From: Lachnospiraceae bacterium
GTDB lineage: Bacteria > Bacillota > Clostridia > Lachnospirales > Lachnospiraceae
Direction: 5' to 3'
DNA length: 64,000 nucleotides
NCBI GenBank assembly: GCA_910575105.1
Contig: CAJTDK010000003.1
Coordinates: 186,001 to 250,000 of the forward strand
Made by a program: the position numbers and the translations under genes. Of the stretch, positions 27,538 to 37,076 are shown one piece after another. The notes beneath the pieces are model-generated. The model did not search any database. It saw only the letters and a program-made list of their open reading frames with translations, and had not been told where the DNA came from. Numbering within the stretch: position 1 is the stretch's first letter; each line of letters starts with the position of its first letter.

Positions 27538-28684
27538 CTGTATCCCTTTCTGCCTCCTCCTGTACCTTTGACGGCAGCGTCACGATAAACTGCGTCTTCA
27601 GGTCATCGCTCTTTGCCATGACACGCCCGCCGTGAAGCTCCACGATCTCCTTGGCAATAGCCAGCCCAAGGCCAGCCCCGCCCGTGCCGCTGGATCTCGA
27701 ACCGTCCACGCGGTAGAATTTTTCAAAAATCGTCTGAAGCATCGCCCCCGGTATCTTGTCTCCTTCATTGGTAAACGTAATCTCTACATCCCGCCCTTTT
27801 CTCCTGGCGCCGATAAGGATCTTCGTATTCCCATAACAGTAGGCGATCGCATTTCTTAAGATATTGTCAAAAACCCTGGCCAGCTTATCCGGGTCGCCGT
27901 AGACCTCCAGATTCTCCTCCACCTCTACCTCGCAGGACAGATTCTTTTCCAGCAAAACGCCGTATAGCTCATCGGCAAGCTGCTCCAGCATCAGCGACAG
28001 ATTGATCTCCACAGGCTCCAGCTCGATATCCTGCAGATTGTAGCGTGTGATGTCAAAAAACTCGTTGATCAGATCACCCAGCCGCATAGATTTCTCCAGT
28101 GCGATATGAATGTATTTCTCCCGCTCATCGGGATTCATATCCGGGTGCCCGTCAAGCATAGTAAGATACGCCACTACCGAAGTCAGCGGCGTCTTCAGAT
28201 CATGGGCCAGAAACAGCACCAGGTCGTTCTTCTTCTGTTCGCTCTCCACCGACTCCAGCTCCTGGCGCCGAAGCGTCGCCTTGATCTCATTCAGCCGGAT
28301 CTCTATAGGCTTAAGCTCCGTGATCAGGTGTACCGGCTCGTTGGATTCAGATATGATATTCTCGATGCCGTCTCCCACCTGATCCAGATATTTGGTCATC
28401 TTCGACAGCGCCACGTAAAAAAACAGTGCAAATAAAAGAAGAAATCCCAGAATCATATAAAATGTCTTGTTATTGCCGATCAGGCTCCAGTACAGGCTGA
28501 TCGCCGTTTCCTCTTTTACATGCATAGACATCAGGACGCTTACAAAGGTCTTTGCAAAGCTGTCGTTGTAGATGCCGTCGACAACGTAATTAAGCAAAAA
28601 ACCGCCTACCAGAACAGTGATCGCCGTGACAAGGACCGTCTGCAGGAGTATGCTGAGCTTTAATTTCAGATAATTATTCTTCAA
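27425..28684 (-). CDS. Sensor histidine kinase, VanS-like
   Basis: 419 residues from a TTG start inside the regulator stop region. Two membrane helices (about 10-32 and 72-95) flank a short extracellular loop. A HAMP-like linker, the phosphoacceptor HisKA box FLAHDLKTPLTSVVAYL, and the ATPase boxes NILRNAIAYC, GTGGAGLGLAIAKEIVELHGG follow. The domain should end near FIVTLPSK. The frame then runs on for about 45 basic residues (with HRRRAFGGKSRRRKRIR), overlapping the next gene by 113 bases; this tail looks like out-of-frame coding. It is the partner of the response regulator upstream (11-base overlap). The signal is unknown, and no vancomycin ligase genes are present. Confidence 0.92.
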   Translation of the reverse strand: MKNNYLKLKLSILLQTVLVTAITVLVGGFLLNYVVDGIYNDSFAKTFVSVLMSMHVKEETAISLYWSLIGNNKTFYMILGFLLLFALFFYVALSKMTKYLDQVGDGIENIISESNEPVHLITELKPIEIRLNEIKATLRRQELESVESEQKKNDLVLFLAHDLKTPLTSVVAYLTMLDGHPDMNPDEREKYIHIALEKSMRLGDLINEFFDITRYNLQDIELEPVEINLSLMLEQLADELYGVLLEKNLSCEVEVEENLEVYGDPDKLARVFDNILRNAIAYCYGNTKILIGARRKGRDVEITFTNEGDKIPGAMLQTIFEKFYRVDGSRSSGTGGAGLGLAIAKEIVELHGGRVMAKSDDLKTQFIVTLPSKVQEEAERDTDEIHTHRRRAFGGKSRRRKRIRTIARGRDLDGAGKDH

Positions 28685-29363
28685 TCTTATATCCCACTCC
28701 CCAAACAGTCTTGATAAAGTCCGACTTTCCCGTAGGCCCGCTCATCTTTTCCCTAAGGTGCCGGATATGTACCATCACTGTATTGTTGCTGTTTTTATAA
28801 TATTTCTCATGCCAGACCTTCTCGAAAAGCTCCTCGGAGCTGATAACCTTGCCCCGGTTCTCGCACAAAAGCCAGAGCACATCGAATTCGATCGGCGTCA
28901 GCGTCAGCGGGATCTCATTGTAGACGCACTCGTGGGAAGTGCGGTTGAGAAACAGCCCCCCGATGTCGATGATATCTCCGGTCTCCTTACCGCCGTCATT
29001 ATACTGGGTGTAACGCCGAAGCTGTGCCTTTACCCTCGCCACCAGCTCCAGCGGGTTGAAGGGTTTCGGAATATAGTCGTCTGCCCCCAGAGTCAGCCCT
29101 GTGATCTTGTCCATATACTCTGTCTTCGCTGTCAGCATGATGACCGGAAAGGTATATTTTTCCCTTATCTGCTTCAGAATCTGAAATCCGTCCACATCCG
29201 GCAGCATGATATCCAGAATCGCAAGATCGATCTTCATGCTCCGGACACAGGCAAGGGCATCCTCGCCGGTATAATATTTATATACATTATACTGATCGTT
29301 CTGGAGATAAAGCTCAATAACATCTGCAATTTCCTTCTCGTCATCCACTACTAAAATGTTCAT
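28674..29363 (-). CDS. Response regulator, OmpR/VanR family
   Basis: 229 residues. The receiver domain (1-115) has the acidic pocket VVDDE, the phosphoacceptor in LAILDIMLPDVDG, the switch threonine in VIMLTAK and the lysine in DDYIPKPFN. The C-terminal winged helix (about 130-229) ends IKTVWGVGYKIEE, standard for OmpR-type DNA-binding domains. It is phosphorylated by the kinase encoded next and would bind direct repeats near its targets. An AAAGGAGG site precedes the ATG. The four genes from here to the YhaN-like gene run in one direction with overlaps, so the repair pair may be in this regulon. Confidence 0.95.
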   Translation of the reverse strand: MNILVVDDEKEIADVIELYLQNDQYNVYKYYTGEDALACVRSMKIDLAILDIMLPDVDGFQILKQIREKYTFPVIMLTAKTEYMDKITGLTLGADDYIPKPFNPLELVARVKAQLRRYTQYNDGGKETGDIIDIGGLFLNRTSHECVYNEIPLTLTPIEFDVLWLLCENRGKVISSEELFEKVWHEKYYKNSNNTVMVHIRHLREKMSGPTGKSDFIKTVWGVGYKIEE

Positions 29364-29458
29364 TTCAGATTCCTCCTTTATGCACAGGGACGCCTATCCG
29401 GCGCTTATCCCTTCGTCGCCGCACCTGCGTCCCTTAAAAACTACAATTGCCATACGGC

Positions 29459-30850
29459 CTACAGGTCACAATTATTAACGGTTCTGGGGAAGGGGATGAC
29501 ATCGCGGATATTGCCCATGCCGGTCAGGTACATCACGCAGCGCTCGAAGCCCAGCCCGAAGCCGGAATGCCTGGTAGAACCGTATTTGCGCAGATCCAGG
29601 TAGAAGCCATAATCCTCCTCCTTAAGTCCCATCTCCTTCATCCGTGCCAGAAGCTTTCCATAGTCGTCTTCCCTCTGGCTGCCGCCGATGATCTCGCCGA
29701 TGCCAGGCACCAGGCAGTCAACAGCCGCCACGGTTTTGTTGTCGTCGTTCATCTTCATATAGAAAGCTTTGATATCCTTCGGGTAATCGGTCACGAATAC
29801 CGGACGCTTGTATACCTGCTCGGTCAGATAACGCTCATGCTCCGTCTGCAGATCAGCTCCCCAGGATACCTTATATTCAAAATTCTCATTGTTCTTTTCC
29901 AGCAGCGCGACCGCCTCAGTATATGTCACACGCGCAAAATCGGAGGATGCCACATTCCGCAGCCGCTCGATCAGCCCCTTGTCCACGAAAGAATTAAAGA
30001 AATTCATCTCCTCCGGCGCATGCTCCACTACATAGTTGATAATATATTTCAGCATATCCTCTGCCAGCGCCATATTATCATCCAGGTCAGCAAACGCCAT
30101 CTCCGGCTCGATCATCCAGAACTCTGCCGCATGTCTCGTCGTGTTGGAATTCTCCGCGCGGAAGGTCGGCCCAAAGGTATAGATATTGCGGAATGCCTGG
30201 GCGTAGGTCTCCCCGTTGAGCTGCCCGCTCACGGTAAGGTTCGTCTCCTTACCGAAAAAATCCTGGGAATAATCGATGCTGCCATCTTCATTCTTCGGAG
30301 GATTATCCATATCCAGAGTCGTAACCCTGAACATCTCTCCCGCGCCCTCGCAATCGCTTCCCGTGATCAGCGGGGTGTGCACATACACAAAATCCCTCTC
30401 CTGGAAAAACTTATGGATCGCATATGCCGTCAGAGAACGTACGCGGAATACTGCCTGAAACGTATTCGTCCTGGGCCTTAAATGAGATACCGTCCTTAGA
30501 TATTCAAATCCGTGCCGCTTCTTCTGCAGCGGGTAATCCGGCGCCGACGCACCCTCTACCATGACACTGTCCGCCTGGATCTCGAAAGGCTGCTTCGCCT
30601 GGGGCGTCGCAACCAGCGTTCCCGTCACGATGATCGCCGCACCCACGTTCAGCCTGGATACCTCCGCAAAGTTATCAAGCTTATCGCTGTACACTACCTG
30701 CAGGGGACTGAAAAACGTCCCGTCATTTACTACGATAAAGCCGAAGGTCTTCGAGTCACGGATACTTCTCACCCATCCGCCGACAGTCACCTTTTTGTCA
30801 ATGTAATTCTCCTGTTTTTTATATAATTCTCTGATCGTTACCAAATCCAT
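29459..30850 (-). CDS. asnS: Asparaginyl-tRNA synthetase (internal start)
   Basis: 463 residues, the exact length of bacterial AsnRS, starting at the ATG at 30848-30850 about eight bases after AAAAAGGAG. An N-terminal OB-fold anticodon-binding domain (about 1-110, [25 protein letters not shown]) precedes the class II core. Motif 2 is [30 protein letters not shown] (two pieces around residues 200-230), and motif 3 is [16 protein letters not shown]. The Asn-type signature and the absence of an archaeal insert favour AsnRS over AspRS. It charges tRNA-Asn in the cytoplasm. It is the 3' part of a longer open frame (see the fusion entry). Confidence 0.93.
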   Translation of the reverse strand: MDLVTIRELYKKQENYIDKKVTVGGWVRSIRDSKTFGFIVVNDGTFFSPLQVVYSDKLDNFAEVSRLNVGAAIIVTGTLVATPQAKQPFEIQADSVMVEGASAPDYPLQKKRHGFEYLRTVSHLRPRTNTFQAVFRVRSLTAYAIHKFFQERDFVYVHTPLITGSDCEGAGEMFRVTTLDMDNPPKNEDGSIDYSQDFFGKETNLTVSGQLNGETYAQAFRNIYTFGPTFRAENSNTTRHAAEFWMIEPEMAFADLDDNMALAEDMLKYIINYVVEHAPEEMNFFNSFVDKGLIERLRNVASSDFARVTYTEAVALLEKNNENFEYKVSWGADLQTEHERYLTEQVYKRPVFVTDYPKDIKAFYMKMNDDNKTVAAVDCLVPGIGEIIGGSQREDDYGKLLARMKEMGLKEEDYGFYLDLRKYGSTRHSGFGLGFERCVMYLTGMGNIRDVIPFPRTVNNCDL

Positions 30851-31813
30851 GTTAAATAACTCCTTTTTCTCACATTCCTTTTTTTCCGGGATATGCTTTT
30901 CCATCCACAGATAGCAGTCCCCGTACACCCGCACGCGGCCTGTCTCGTTGAGTATCTCATGCCGTTTCCCCTCATACAGGCGAAGCTCTGTGTCCTGTAT
31001 CCCGGCCCTTACGTACTCCTTATGAACCTTGCGCACCCCCTTGCCAAATGCTCCCACGGGATCGTCCTCCCCTGAGATGAACAGCATCGGCAGATCTTTG
31101 CGGATCTTATCTATATTCTTACGCTTTTCCAGGCACTTCATACCCTCAAACATATGATAGTACCCATTTACCGTGAAAACAAAGCCGCAGCGGGGGTCTT
31201 CAATATACTCATCCCGCTTCGCCCTGTCCGATGTCAGCCAGTCCAGATCTGTCTCGCAGGGCCTGAACTTACGATTAAATCCGCCGAAGCCTATGGCATT
31301 GACAACCCGGCTTTTATACTTCCAGCCTCTAAACGCCGCCACTGCCCTGCACAATGCCTGCCCCGCCAGCATCTCAGGCACGCTGTGGTATCCGGTCCCC
31401 ATGACCACCGCGCCGGAAAGCCCTTCACTGTGACGGGTCAGATACTGGCGCAATAGGAAAGATCCCATACTGTGCCCCAGCATAAAATACGGGATATGCG
31501 GATGATGCTTATTTATCCAGTAGCGGAGCTTGTGGATATCGCCTGTAACGCACGCATTTCCCTCTGTCTCGTGAAAATATCCGTAATACTCTTCGCCCTG
31601 CACGGACTGGCCGTGGCCTAGATGGTCATGCCCGGCGACGTAAAAGCCCTTCTCCGTCAAATAGGCTGCAAAATCATCATACCGGGCGATATGCTCTGTC
31701 ATACCGTGGCAGATCTGCAGGACCGCCCGGATCTCTCCCTCCGGGATCCATTCTATCGCATGGATCTTCGTTACTCCGTCGCAGGATCTGAAGAAAAACT
31801 CTCTCTTTTTCAT
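29459..31813 (-). CDS. In-frame fusion ORF: alpha/beta hydrolase (lysophospholipase-like) plus asparaginyl-tRNA synthetase
   Basis: One frame of 784 codons. Residues 1-321 are a serine hydrolase of the monoacylglycerol-lipase/PldB type: oxyanion region [27 protein letters not shown], nucleophile elbow [15 protein letters not shown], the acid in [10 protein letters not shown] and the histidine in [10 protein letters not shown]. It would cleave acyl esters of lipids. Residues 322-784 are a full AsnRS. The hydrolase lacks its own stop codon. Between the two, the DNA carries AAAAAGGAGTT followed by an ATG, a complete translation start. The hydrolase is therefore either expressed as a fusion, with AsnRS also made alone from the internal start, or a stop was lost through a small indel. 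Confidence 0.8.
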   Translation of the reverse strand: MKKREFFFRSCDGVTKIHAIEWIPEGEIRAVLQICHGMTEHIARYDDFAAYLTEKGFYVAGHDHLGHGQSVQGEEYYGYFHETEGNACVTGDIHKLRYWINKHHPHIPYFMLGHSMGSFLLRQYLTRHSEGLSGAVVMGTGYHSVPEMLAGQALCRAVAAFRGWKYKSRVVNAIGFGGFNRKFRPCETDLDWLTSDRAKRDEYIEDPRCGFVFTVNGYYHMFEGMKCLEKRKNIDKIRKDLPMLFISGEDDPVGAFGKGVRKVHKEYVRAGIQDTELRLYEGKRHEILNETGRVRVYGDCYLWMEKHIPEKKECEKKELFNMDLVTIRELYKKQENYIDKKVTVGGWVRSIRDSKTFGFIVVNDGTFFSPLQVVYSDKLDNFAEVSRLNVGAAIIVTGTLVATPQAKQPFEIQADSVMVEGASAPDYPLQKKRHGFEYLRTVSHLRPRTNTFQAVFRVRSLTAYAIHKFFQERDFVYVHTPLITGSDCEGAGEMFRVTTLDMDNPPKNEDGSIDYSQDFFGKETNLTVSGQLNGETYAQAFRNIYTFGPTFRAENSNTTRHAAEFWMIEPEMAFADLDDNMALAEDMLKYIINYVVEHAPEEMNFFNSFVDKGLIERLRNVASSDFARVTYTEAVALLEKNNENFEYKVSWGADLQTEHERYLTEQVYKRPVFVTDYPKDIKAFYMKMNDDNKTVAAVDCLVPGIGEIIGGSQREDDYGKLLARMKEMGLKEEDYGFYLDLRKYGSTRHSGFGLGFERCVMYLTGMGNIRDVIPFPRTVNNCDL

Positions 31814-31835
31814 ATCGCATTACCTCCGGCTCTTC

Positions 31836-33206
31836 CTACCGGTCATGTATCGGCACATAATCACGGTGAGGCGCAAGCGGCTTGTATGCGGGACGGATGA
31901 TCTTATCTACATTCTGCAGCTCTTCCAGCCTGTGCGCACTCCAGCCAACCACACGGGCAGCCGCGAATATCGGCGTATAAAGTGATTTCGGCAGGTTCAG
32001 CATACTGTAGACCAGCCCGCTGTAGAAGTCCACATTCGCATTAACACCCTTGTAGATCTTACGCTTCTCCCCGATCACCTTCGGCGCAAGCTTCTCCACC
32101 GACTCATACAGCGCGTACTCTTTCTCCCTGCCCTTCTCTTTGGCAAGGCGCTTCACGAATTTTTTAAAGATATCCGCTCTCGGGTCAGAGATGGAATATA
32201 CCGCATGTCCCATCCCGTAGATCAGCCCCTTCTGATCAAATGCTTTCTTTTCCAGCAGATCATAGAGATACTGACGTACCTCTTCCTCGTCCTGCCAATC
32301 GGAAACCTTCTCCTTCATATCCTCGAACATCTCTGTCACCTTGATGTTGGCGCCGCCGTGCTTTGGCCCCTTGAGGGAAGCCATAGCTGCCGCCATAGTC
32401 GAATAGGTGTCCGTCCCCGAGGATGTGACAACGTGTGTCGTAAATGTAGAATTATTACCGCCGCCGTGGTCCATATGAAGAACCAGAGCCATATCAAGGA
32501 TCTTCGCCTCAAGCTTGGAATATTTGCGGTCTTCCCTGAGCATCATCAGGATATTCTCCGCCATGGAAAGCTCCGGCGACGGAGCATAGATAAACAGATC
32601 CTCGCCCCTCCGGTAATTATACGCATGATAGCCATATACCATCATCATCGGGAACTGGCTGATCAGATTCAGGCACTGTCTCAGTACATTCGGGATCGAC
32701 GTGTCATCCGCTTTCATATCATAGCTGTAAAGATTCAGGATAGAACGTGAAAGACTGTTCATCATATCGCGGCTGGGCGCCTTCATGATCACATCCCGCA
32801 CAAAATTCGGCGGAAGTGTACGTCTTTCGATCAGTTCATCCCTGAACTCCGCGAACCGCTTCTCTGTCGGCAGCTCACCGAACAGAAGCAGATAGGTGAT
32901 CTCCTCGAAGCCAAAGTGCTTTTCCTTCAAAAAGCCATTGACAAGGTCCTTGATATTATATCCGCGGTAATAAAGCTTACCTGCGCACGGAACCTCTTTT
33001 CCGTTCACCCGCTTCTTCGCACATACGTCCGAAACGTTGGTAAGCCCGGCCAGAACGCCTTTGCCGTTCAGATCGCGCAAGCCTCTCTTGACCTCGTACT
33101 CTGTATACAGTTCCTTGTCGATTGCATTATTCTTTACACACAATTCGGCAAAATGTTCAATCTCCGGTGTGATTTCAAATAACGCTCTTTCTACGTTGTT
33201 TGTCAT
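31836..33206 (-). CDS. gltA: Citrate synthase
   Basis: 456 residues. Conserved citrate-synthase segments are seen: LYYRGYNIKDLV, the catalytic-histidine region LHMDHGGGNNSTF, GPKHGGANIKV, GMGHAVYSISDPRA with the second histidine, and the C-terminal NVDFYSGLVYSMLNLP with the substrate-binding region VGWSAHRLEE. It condenses acetyl-CoA and oxaloacetate to start the oxidative branch that supplies glutamate in anaerobes. A 2-methylcitrate synthase activity cannot be excluded by eye. It lies 22 bases upstream of the hydrolase/asnS frame on the same strand, with AAAGGATG before the ATG. Confidence 0.95.
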   Translation of the reverse strand: MTNNVERALFEITPEIEHFAELCVKNNAIDKELYTEYEVKRGLRDLNGKGVLAGLTNVSDVCAKKRVNGKEVPCAGKLYYRGYNIKDLVNGFLKEKHFGFEEITYLLLFGELPTEKRFAEFRDELIERRTLPPNFVRDVIMKAPSRDMMNSLSRSILNLYSYDMKADDTSIPNVLRQCLNLISQFPMMMVYGYHAYNYRRGEDLFIYAPSPELSMAENILMMLREDRKYSKLEAKILDMALVLHMDHGGGNNSTFTTHVVTSSGTDTYSTMAAAMASLKGPKHGGANIKVTEMFEDMKEKVSDWQDEEEVRQYLYDLLEKKAFDQKGLIYGMGHAVYSISDPRADIFKKFVKRLAKEKGREKEYALYESVEKLAPKVIGEKRKIYKGVNANVDFYSGLVYSMLNLPKSLYTPIFAAARVVGWSAHRLEELQNVDKIIRPAYKPLAPHRDYVPIHDR

Positions 33207-33253
33207 CCTATCATCCTTTCTGTCTGAATTGTAATAATTTATGAGTTACCAGT

Positions 33254-34129
33254 CTAGCTTTGAAGCCTTGCCAGATAGTTGCTCAATCCGGCAAAATCCT
33301 CAAGGGTGAGCGCTTCTCCGCGCACCCCAGGCCCCTTCCCCAGACGTTCTACCGCCTCCATAATAGCCTCCTTTGTAAAATCCAGTCTGTCCGAATTCTT
33401 CAATCCATTGGCAAGAGTCTTTCTTCTCTGATTAAAAGAAGCCCGTATAATGTCAAACATCAGCCTTTCATCCACAACCTCCACCGGCGGCTTTTCATAG
33501 CGGTTAAGCCGGATCACTGCAGATCCTACCTTCGGCCGGGGCATAAAGCAGTTTGGCGGCACATTAGCCACGATATAGGTGTCCGCATAATACTGGACCG
33601 CCAGGGAGAGCGCCCCGTAATCCTTGCTTCCCGGCCCGGTCTGCATCCGGTCCGCCACCTCTTTTTGCACCATAACGGTAATACTAACGACGGGTACGTG
33701 CTCCTCGAAAAGCCCCATGATGATCGGTGTCGTGATATAATATGGAAGATTCGCCACTACCTTGATGGGCCTTCCTTCATTCTCCTCCCAAACGAGCCTG
33801 TGGATATCCAGCTTCAGCACATCTTCATTGATAATGCGGACGTTATCATAACCGCCCAGCGTATCTTCTAAGATCGGGATAAGGTTCCTGTCGATCTCCA
33901 CCGCAATGACCTTCCCGGCCTCCTTTGCCAAGTACTGCGTCATCGTCCCGATACCCGGGCCGATCTCCAGCACCATATCGTCCTTGCCGATATCCGCCGC
34001 ACGGATGATCTTATCCAGCACATGGGTATCAATGAGAAAATTCTGCCCGAATCTCTTCTGAAAAGAAAACTGATATTTTTGTAAGATTTCTATTGTATTG
34101 TGCGGATTTCCAAGCGTCGGCTTTTCCAT
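33254..34129 (-). CDS. rsmA: 16S rRNA dimethyladenosine transferase
   Basis: 291 residues. The SAM-binding motif VLEIGPGIGTMTQYLAK, the acidic VIAVEIDRNLIP, the catalytic VVANLPYYITTPIIM and the C-terminal helical domain with FNQRRKTLANGL are the standard KsgA/RsmA features. It dimethylates two adjacent adenines in the 3' hairpin of 16S rRNA. AGGAGTG precedes the ATG. The gene is followed by citrate synthase after 47 bases on the same strand. It diverges from the DUF4230 gene. Confidence 0.96.
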   Translation of the reverse strand: MEKPTLGNPHNTIEILQKYQFSFQKRFGQNFLIDTHVLDKIIRAADIGKDDMVLEIGPGIGTMTQYLAKEAGKVIAVEIDRNLIPILEDTLGGYDNVRIINEDVLKLDIHRLVWEENEGRPIKVVANLPYYITTPIIMGLFEEHVPVVSITVMVQKEVADRMQTGPGSKDYGALSLAVQYYADTYIVANVPPNCFMPRPKVGSAVIRLNRYEKPPVEVVDERLMFDIIRASFNQRRKTLANGLKNSDRLDFTKEAIMEAVERLGKGPGVRGEALTLEDFAGLSNYLARLQS

Positions 34130-34272
34130 ATGTTCACTCCTGAAAAAATAAGTATTCTGTTATTATACAATAGATTGGGGATTTATGATATATAAAAAAA
34201 ATTAAATAATCATTAAGAAGCGGCGGGAATTGTTAATTAGTTTGAAAAAACAGTTAAACCATTTATATTACT

Positions 34273-34301
34273 TGTTCAGACCGGATTGGCTGTGCTATAA
34301 T
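34273..34301 (+). promoter_or_regulatory. Promoter of the DUF4230 gene
   Basis: TTGTTC (34273-34278) is followed after 17 bases by TATAAT (34296-34301), with TGC just before the -10 box. The start codon lies 40 bases downstream. Confidence 0.7.
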
Positions 34302-34340
34302 GTGCCGGAAGGAAAATACTGTTCTACGGAGGATAAATTG

Positions 34341-34919
34341 ATGAAGAAAATACACATTATTACTGCCGTCATTGCATCCATCGCCCTGATCACGGTGGGT
34401 TTTATGGGTGCGCGGCTTTTAGACAAAGGCGATGAGCCAAGGGTAACGGCGACATCCATCGAAGAGCGTTTAAGTAAATGCAGCGACCTCACTACTGCAA
34501 GGCTCGACTACCGGGGTATCATCAAGTATGAGGAAGGCGATATCCAGTACATCAACAAAAAAAGCTTTTCCATGATCTACGATGCCCACATCAAGGCCGG
34601 CATCGACTTGTCAGAGGCACAAGTGACGGTGAAGGATAAAGAAATCACCGTATCCTTCCCAGAGCCTGAGATACAGGATATCACGGTAGATCCGGACTCT
34701 CTGGAGTTTTACGATGAAAAGCTGGCTCTCTTCAACTGGACAAAAAAAGAAGATACACAAAATGCTATGAAAAAAGCAGAGGAAGATGCTGCGGAAAAAG
34801 CTGCCCGAACCGATCTTTTAAGTCAGGCGGCAGAGCAGGCCAGAACCGTAGTTACCGCACTTCTTATGCCGATGGCAGAAGATGACGAAGAATATCATAT
34901 CGAAGTAATTCAGCCTTGA
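34341..34919 (+). CDS. Membrane-anchored DUF4230 protein
   Basis: 192 residues. A single N-terminal membrane helix (IHIITAVIASIALITVGFM, cytoplasmic MKK) anchors a domain of about 165 residues outside the cell or in the forespore space. The body (TTARLDYRGIIKYEEGDIQYINKKSFSMIYDAHIKAGIDLSEAQV and onward) matches my memory of the DUF4230 family, whose function is unknown. A helical, Glu/Ala-rich segment follows at about 130-175. I use the ATG at 34341, six bases after CGGAGGAT; the frame is open upstream but that part contains the promoter. The stop codon lies inside a terminator hairpin. Confidence 0.85.
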   Translation: MKKIHIITAVIASIALITVGFMGARLLDKGDEPRVTATSIEERLSKCSDLTTARLDYRGIIKYEEGDIQYINKKSFSMIYDAHIKAGIDLSEAQVTVKDKEITVSFPEPEIQDITVDPDSLEFYDEKLALFNWTKKEDTQNAMKKAEEDAAEKAARTDLLSQAAEQARTVVTALLMPMAEDDEEYHIEVIQP

Positions 34920-34945
34920 CAGATTCTCTGCCAAGGCTGTTTTTC
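34911..34945 (+). terminator. Terminator overlapping the DUF4230 stop codon
   Basis: CAGCCTTG (34911-34918) pairs with CAAGGCTG (34932-34939), and TTTTTC follows. The stop codon TGA at 34917-34919 is part of the stem. Confidence 0.8.
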
Positions 34946-35245
34946 GGTTCCCGGTATATTTATATACTCTTCGCAGGCCAGAAGACCGCCCACATAACTG
35001 AGCAGAGAGCAGACTGGATACAGTCTCTTTCTCATTAATCTCTGGACTGGATATATCACAGCCATGTCTAAAAAAACTGATAACAATCTCCCTTTCAAAG
35101 AATGTGCAGGCTGCTATTGTAAATATTAAGAATGCAGAAGCCAAATCTGTGGAATACTGATAATTATCGGGAATCAGCCGGCGACCCAAGACCGTAACGG
35201 CAAATCCTCCCGCCCCCAAACAATATATCCATTTTTTAGCGGATT
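34946..35245 (-). pseudogene. Possible decayed membrane-protein gene
   Basis: The ~356-base gap between the DUF4230 and lrgB genes holds two overlapping minus-strand frames that look like one broken gene. The upstream frame reads WIYCLGAGGFAVTVLGRRL, then a hydrophobic ASAFLIFTIAACTFF. Near 35095 the sense seems to move to another frame reading KGRLLSVFLDMAVIYPV and LLSYVGGLLACEEYI. No good start or ribosome site is present. I cannot name the parent family, and it may be chance. Confidence 0.3.
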
Positions 35246-35275
35246 ATCTATCGCTGCGCCAGCAGCATCATCTTC

Positions 35276-35968
35276 CTAATACAGCCCCGCAAATACCGCT
35301 GCTCCCGCCACGGTACACACCCCGCTGATCACGATCGCAAGGCTGCTCATCGCTCCTTCCACTTCCCCCATCTCCATAGCCTTTGCCGTTCCGATGGCGT
35401 GGGACGCTGAACCGATAGCGATCCCTTTTGATATGGCATGCTTTATCCGGAACACCCGGCAAAGCTGCTCCGCGGTCATATTTCCCAATACGCCTGTGAC
35501 AATGATCACTGCCGTAGTGATCACCACATACCCGCCCAGCTCCTCCGATACGCCAATCCCGATCGCCGTGGTGATAGACTTTGGTAGAAGCGTTACATAT
35601 TCCTCATGGGACAGCCGGAAAAGGGCTGCAAGCGCCAGCACCGAACACAGCGACGCCAGCACCCCGGAGAGAATCCCGATGCAGACCGCCGCCATATTTT
35701 TCTTCAGCAGCTCCATCTGCTGATACAGCGGGACCGCCAGGCTGACCGTCGCCGGGGTCAGAAGATAGCTCAAATATCTGGCGCTCCCATTGTAGGCATC
35801 GTAATCCACCCGAAAAAGCAGTAAGAATCCGATGACCAGCACGATTGAGATCAGCAGCGGATTAAGGACAGGCCATTTCCATCTTCTTTTTATCTCCGTT
35901 CCGATGAAATAGCTGGCAAGGCTTAAGACCACACCTGCCGCCGCGGAATTCAAGAAAAAATCATTCAT
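35276..35968 (-). CDS. lrgB: LrgB/CidB family membrane protein
   Basis: 230 residues, about seven membrane helices. Typical LrgB features are [34 protein letters not shown] and the C-terminal [31 protein letters not shown] (in two parts). LrgAB was first described as an antiholin pair. In Bacillus and Streptococcus homologues it acts as a pyruvate transport system. Its start overlaps the lrgA stop by eight bases. It is the last gene of the fruK-ptsH-ptsI-deoR-lrgA-lrgB run, where a pyruvate role makes metabolic sense because PTS uptake converts PEP to pyruvate. Confidence 0.93.
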   Translation of the reverse strand: MNDFFLNSAAAGVVLSLASYFIGTEIKRRWKWPVLNPLLISIVLVIGFLLLFRVDYDAYNGSARYLSYLLTPATVSLAVPLYQQMELLKKNMAAVCIGILSGVLASLCSVLALAALFRLSHEEYVTLLPKSITTAIGIGVSEELGGYVVITTAVIIVTGVLGNMTAEQLCRVFRIKHAISKGIAIGSASHAIGTAKAMEMGEVEGAMSSLAIVISGVCTVAGAAVFAGLY

Positions 35969-36323
35969 CCCGTTTCCCTTTCTTTTTCTCGATCATATAG
36001 TCTGTCGCCTTACCCGCCGCAAACATGACAAAGCACGTGGTGAAGGGTACGATCACGCACAGCGGGAGCACAATCCCGCTGATCTGCTCCCATGAGGTCA
36101 CAAGCCCCGCTGCCGCCGGAATGAACATTACCGGCATGATCTCGATGAGAAACGTCCCCGCCTCCTTCACCTGTTCTAGCCGGATCACCTTAAATGCCAG
36201 CAGCGCAAGTAAGATCAGCAGCCCATAGATGCCCGCCGGAACCGGCAGCGGTATCAGGTATCTGCACGCCTCGCCCGCGCAGGTCACCCCGAGGATGATC
36301 CCGAATTGTCTGATATACTTCAT
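35961..36323 (-). CDS. lrgA: LrgA/CidA family membrane protein
   Basis: 120 residues with four membrane helices. Family features include LIPLPVPAGIYGLLILLALL and FLIEIMPVMFIPAAAGLV. It pairs with LrgB, whose gene overlaps its end. The first codon lies three bases after the stop codon of the DeoR gene, so expression is tied to that operon. The tail is lysine-rich (KKKGK), as expected for the inside of the membrane. Confidence 0.92.
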   Translation of the reverse strand: MKYIRQFGIILGVTCAGEACRYLIPLPVPAGIYGLLILLALLAFKVIRLEQVKEAGTFLIEIMPVMFIPAAAGLVTSWEQISGIVLPLCVIVPFTTCFVMFAAGKATDYMIEKKKGKRDE

Positions 36324-36326
36324 ACG

Positions 36327-37076
36327 CTACTCCCCGGCAACCAGGATATTCTCACACTCTTCATATCCTGCCGCCTTTTTTTCCGTTATGAATACCGTCC
36401 CGTAAAAGGGGGCAAATGTCACGGAGCTCACATGATCGAACTTTGAACTGTCACAGAGCACGAAGCACTCCCTGCACTGCTCCATCGCCGTCTGCTTGAT
36501 CATCGCCTCATTGGCATCCGGAGTCGTACAGCCGCTTTTCCTGGCAGCGGCATTGGTCCCGAAGAAGCCTTTTGTAAAATGATACCCCTGTATCATCCGC
36601 ATAGCCTGGCTGCCCACCACCGCCTCCGTAGAGGCTTTAAGCTCACCGCCCACAAGGAGCACCTTCATGCCCATAGCTACAAGCCGCTGGGCGTGGGCGA
36701 CTGCATTGGTCACAAAGGTCGCCTTTCTCTCCCCGATATAATCCAGCATATACCCGGTGGTGGTTCCCGCATCCAGATAGACGAAATCCTCCGGTCCGAT
36801 GAGCGCCGCCGCATATTTGGCGATCTGCTTCTTCTCCTCGCGATTAAAATCAAGCTTCTGGGCAACGGTGTATTCATGCGCCGTCACCGCGTCCTCTTTT
36901 GCCGCCACCGCACCGCCGAACACTTTGACAAGCTTTCCCTCCCGGTCAAGGGCCGTGATATCCCGCCGCACCGTAGATTCCGATGCGTCTAGCAGGTCCT
37001 TCACCTCCGCCACCGTGACGCTTCCATTCTCCTCCAGAAGTTTTAATATCAGTTCATGCCGCTGTTTAGTCAACAT
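36327..37076 (-). CDS. DeoR family regulator, sugar-phosphate responsive
   Basis: 249 residues. The N-terminal helix-turn-helix (about 1-55) has KQRHELILKLLEENGSVTV and DASESTVRRDITALDREG, the DeoR signature. The effector domain (about 75-235) has the DeoRC sugar-phosphate pocket with YLDAGTTTGYMLDYI and VTNAVAHAQRLV. Its place directly after ptsI and in the same run as fruK suggests control by fructose-1-phosphate or a related ester, as for FruR. The ATG follows the ptsI stop codon immediately (TAAATG), so the two are translationally coupled. Its operator is probably the repeat near the fruK promoter. Confidence 0.9.
   Translation of the reverse strand: MLTKQRHELILKLLEENGSVTVAEVKDLLDASESTVRRDITALDREGKLVKVFGGAVAAKEDAVTAHEYTVAQKLDFNREEKKQIAKYAAALIGPEDFVYLDAGTTTGYMLDYIGERKATFVTNAVAHAQRLVAMGMKVLLVGGELKASTEAVVGSQAMRMIQGYHFTKGFFGTNAAARKSGCTTPDANEAMIKQTAMEQCRECFVLCDSSKFDHVSSVTFAPFYGTVFITEKKAAGYEECENILVAGE

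Noticed and set aside
27425-29363. A vancomycin-resistance locus, suggested by the VanR/VanS-like pair
   Set aside because: No D-Ala-D-Lac or D-Ala-D-Ser ligase, dehydrogenase or dipeptidase gene is near; only the regulator class is similar.
29387-29433. GGGACGC/GCGTCCC hairpin between asnS and the response regulator gene as a terminator
   Set aside because: The loop is long and no T-run follows on the minus strand, so I could not support a terminator.
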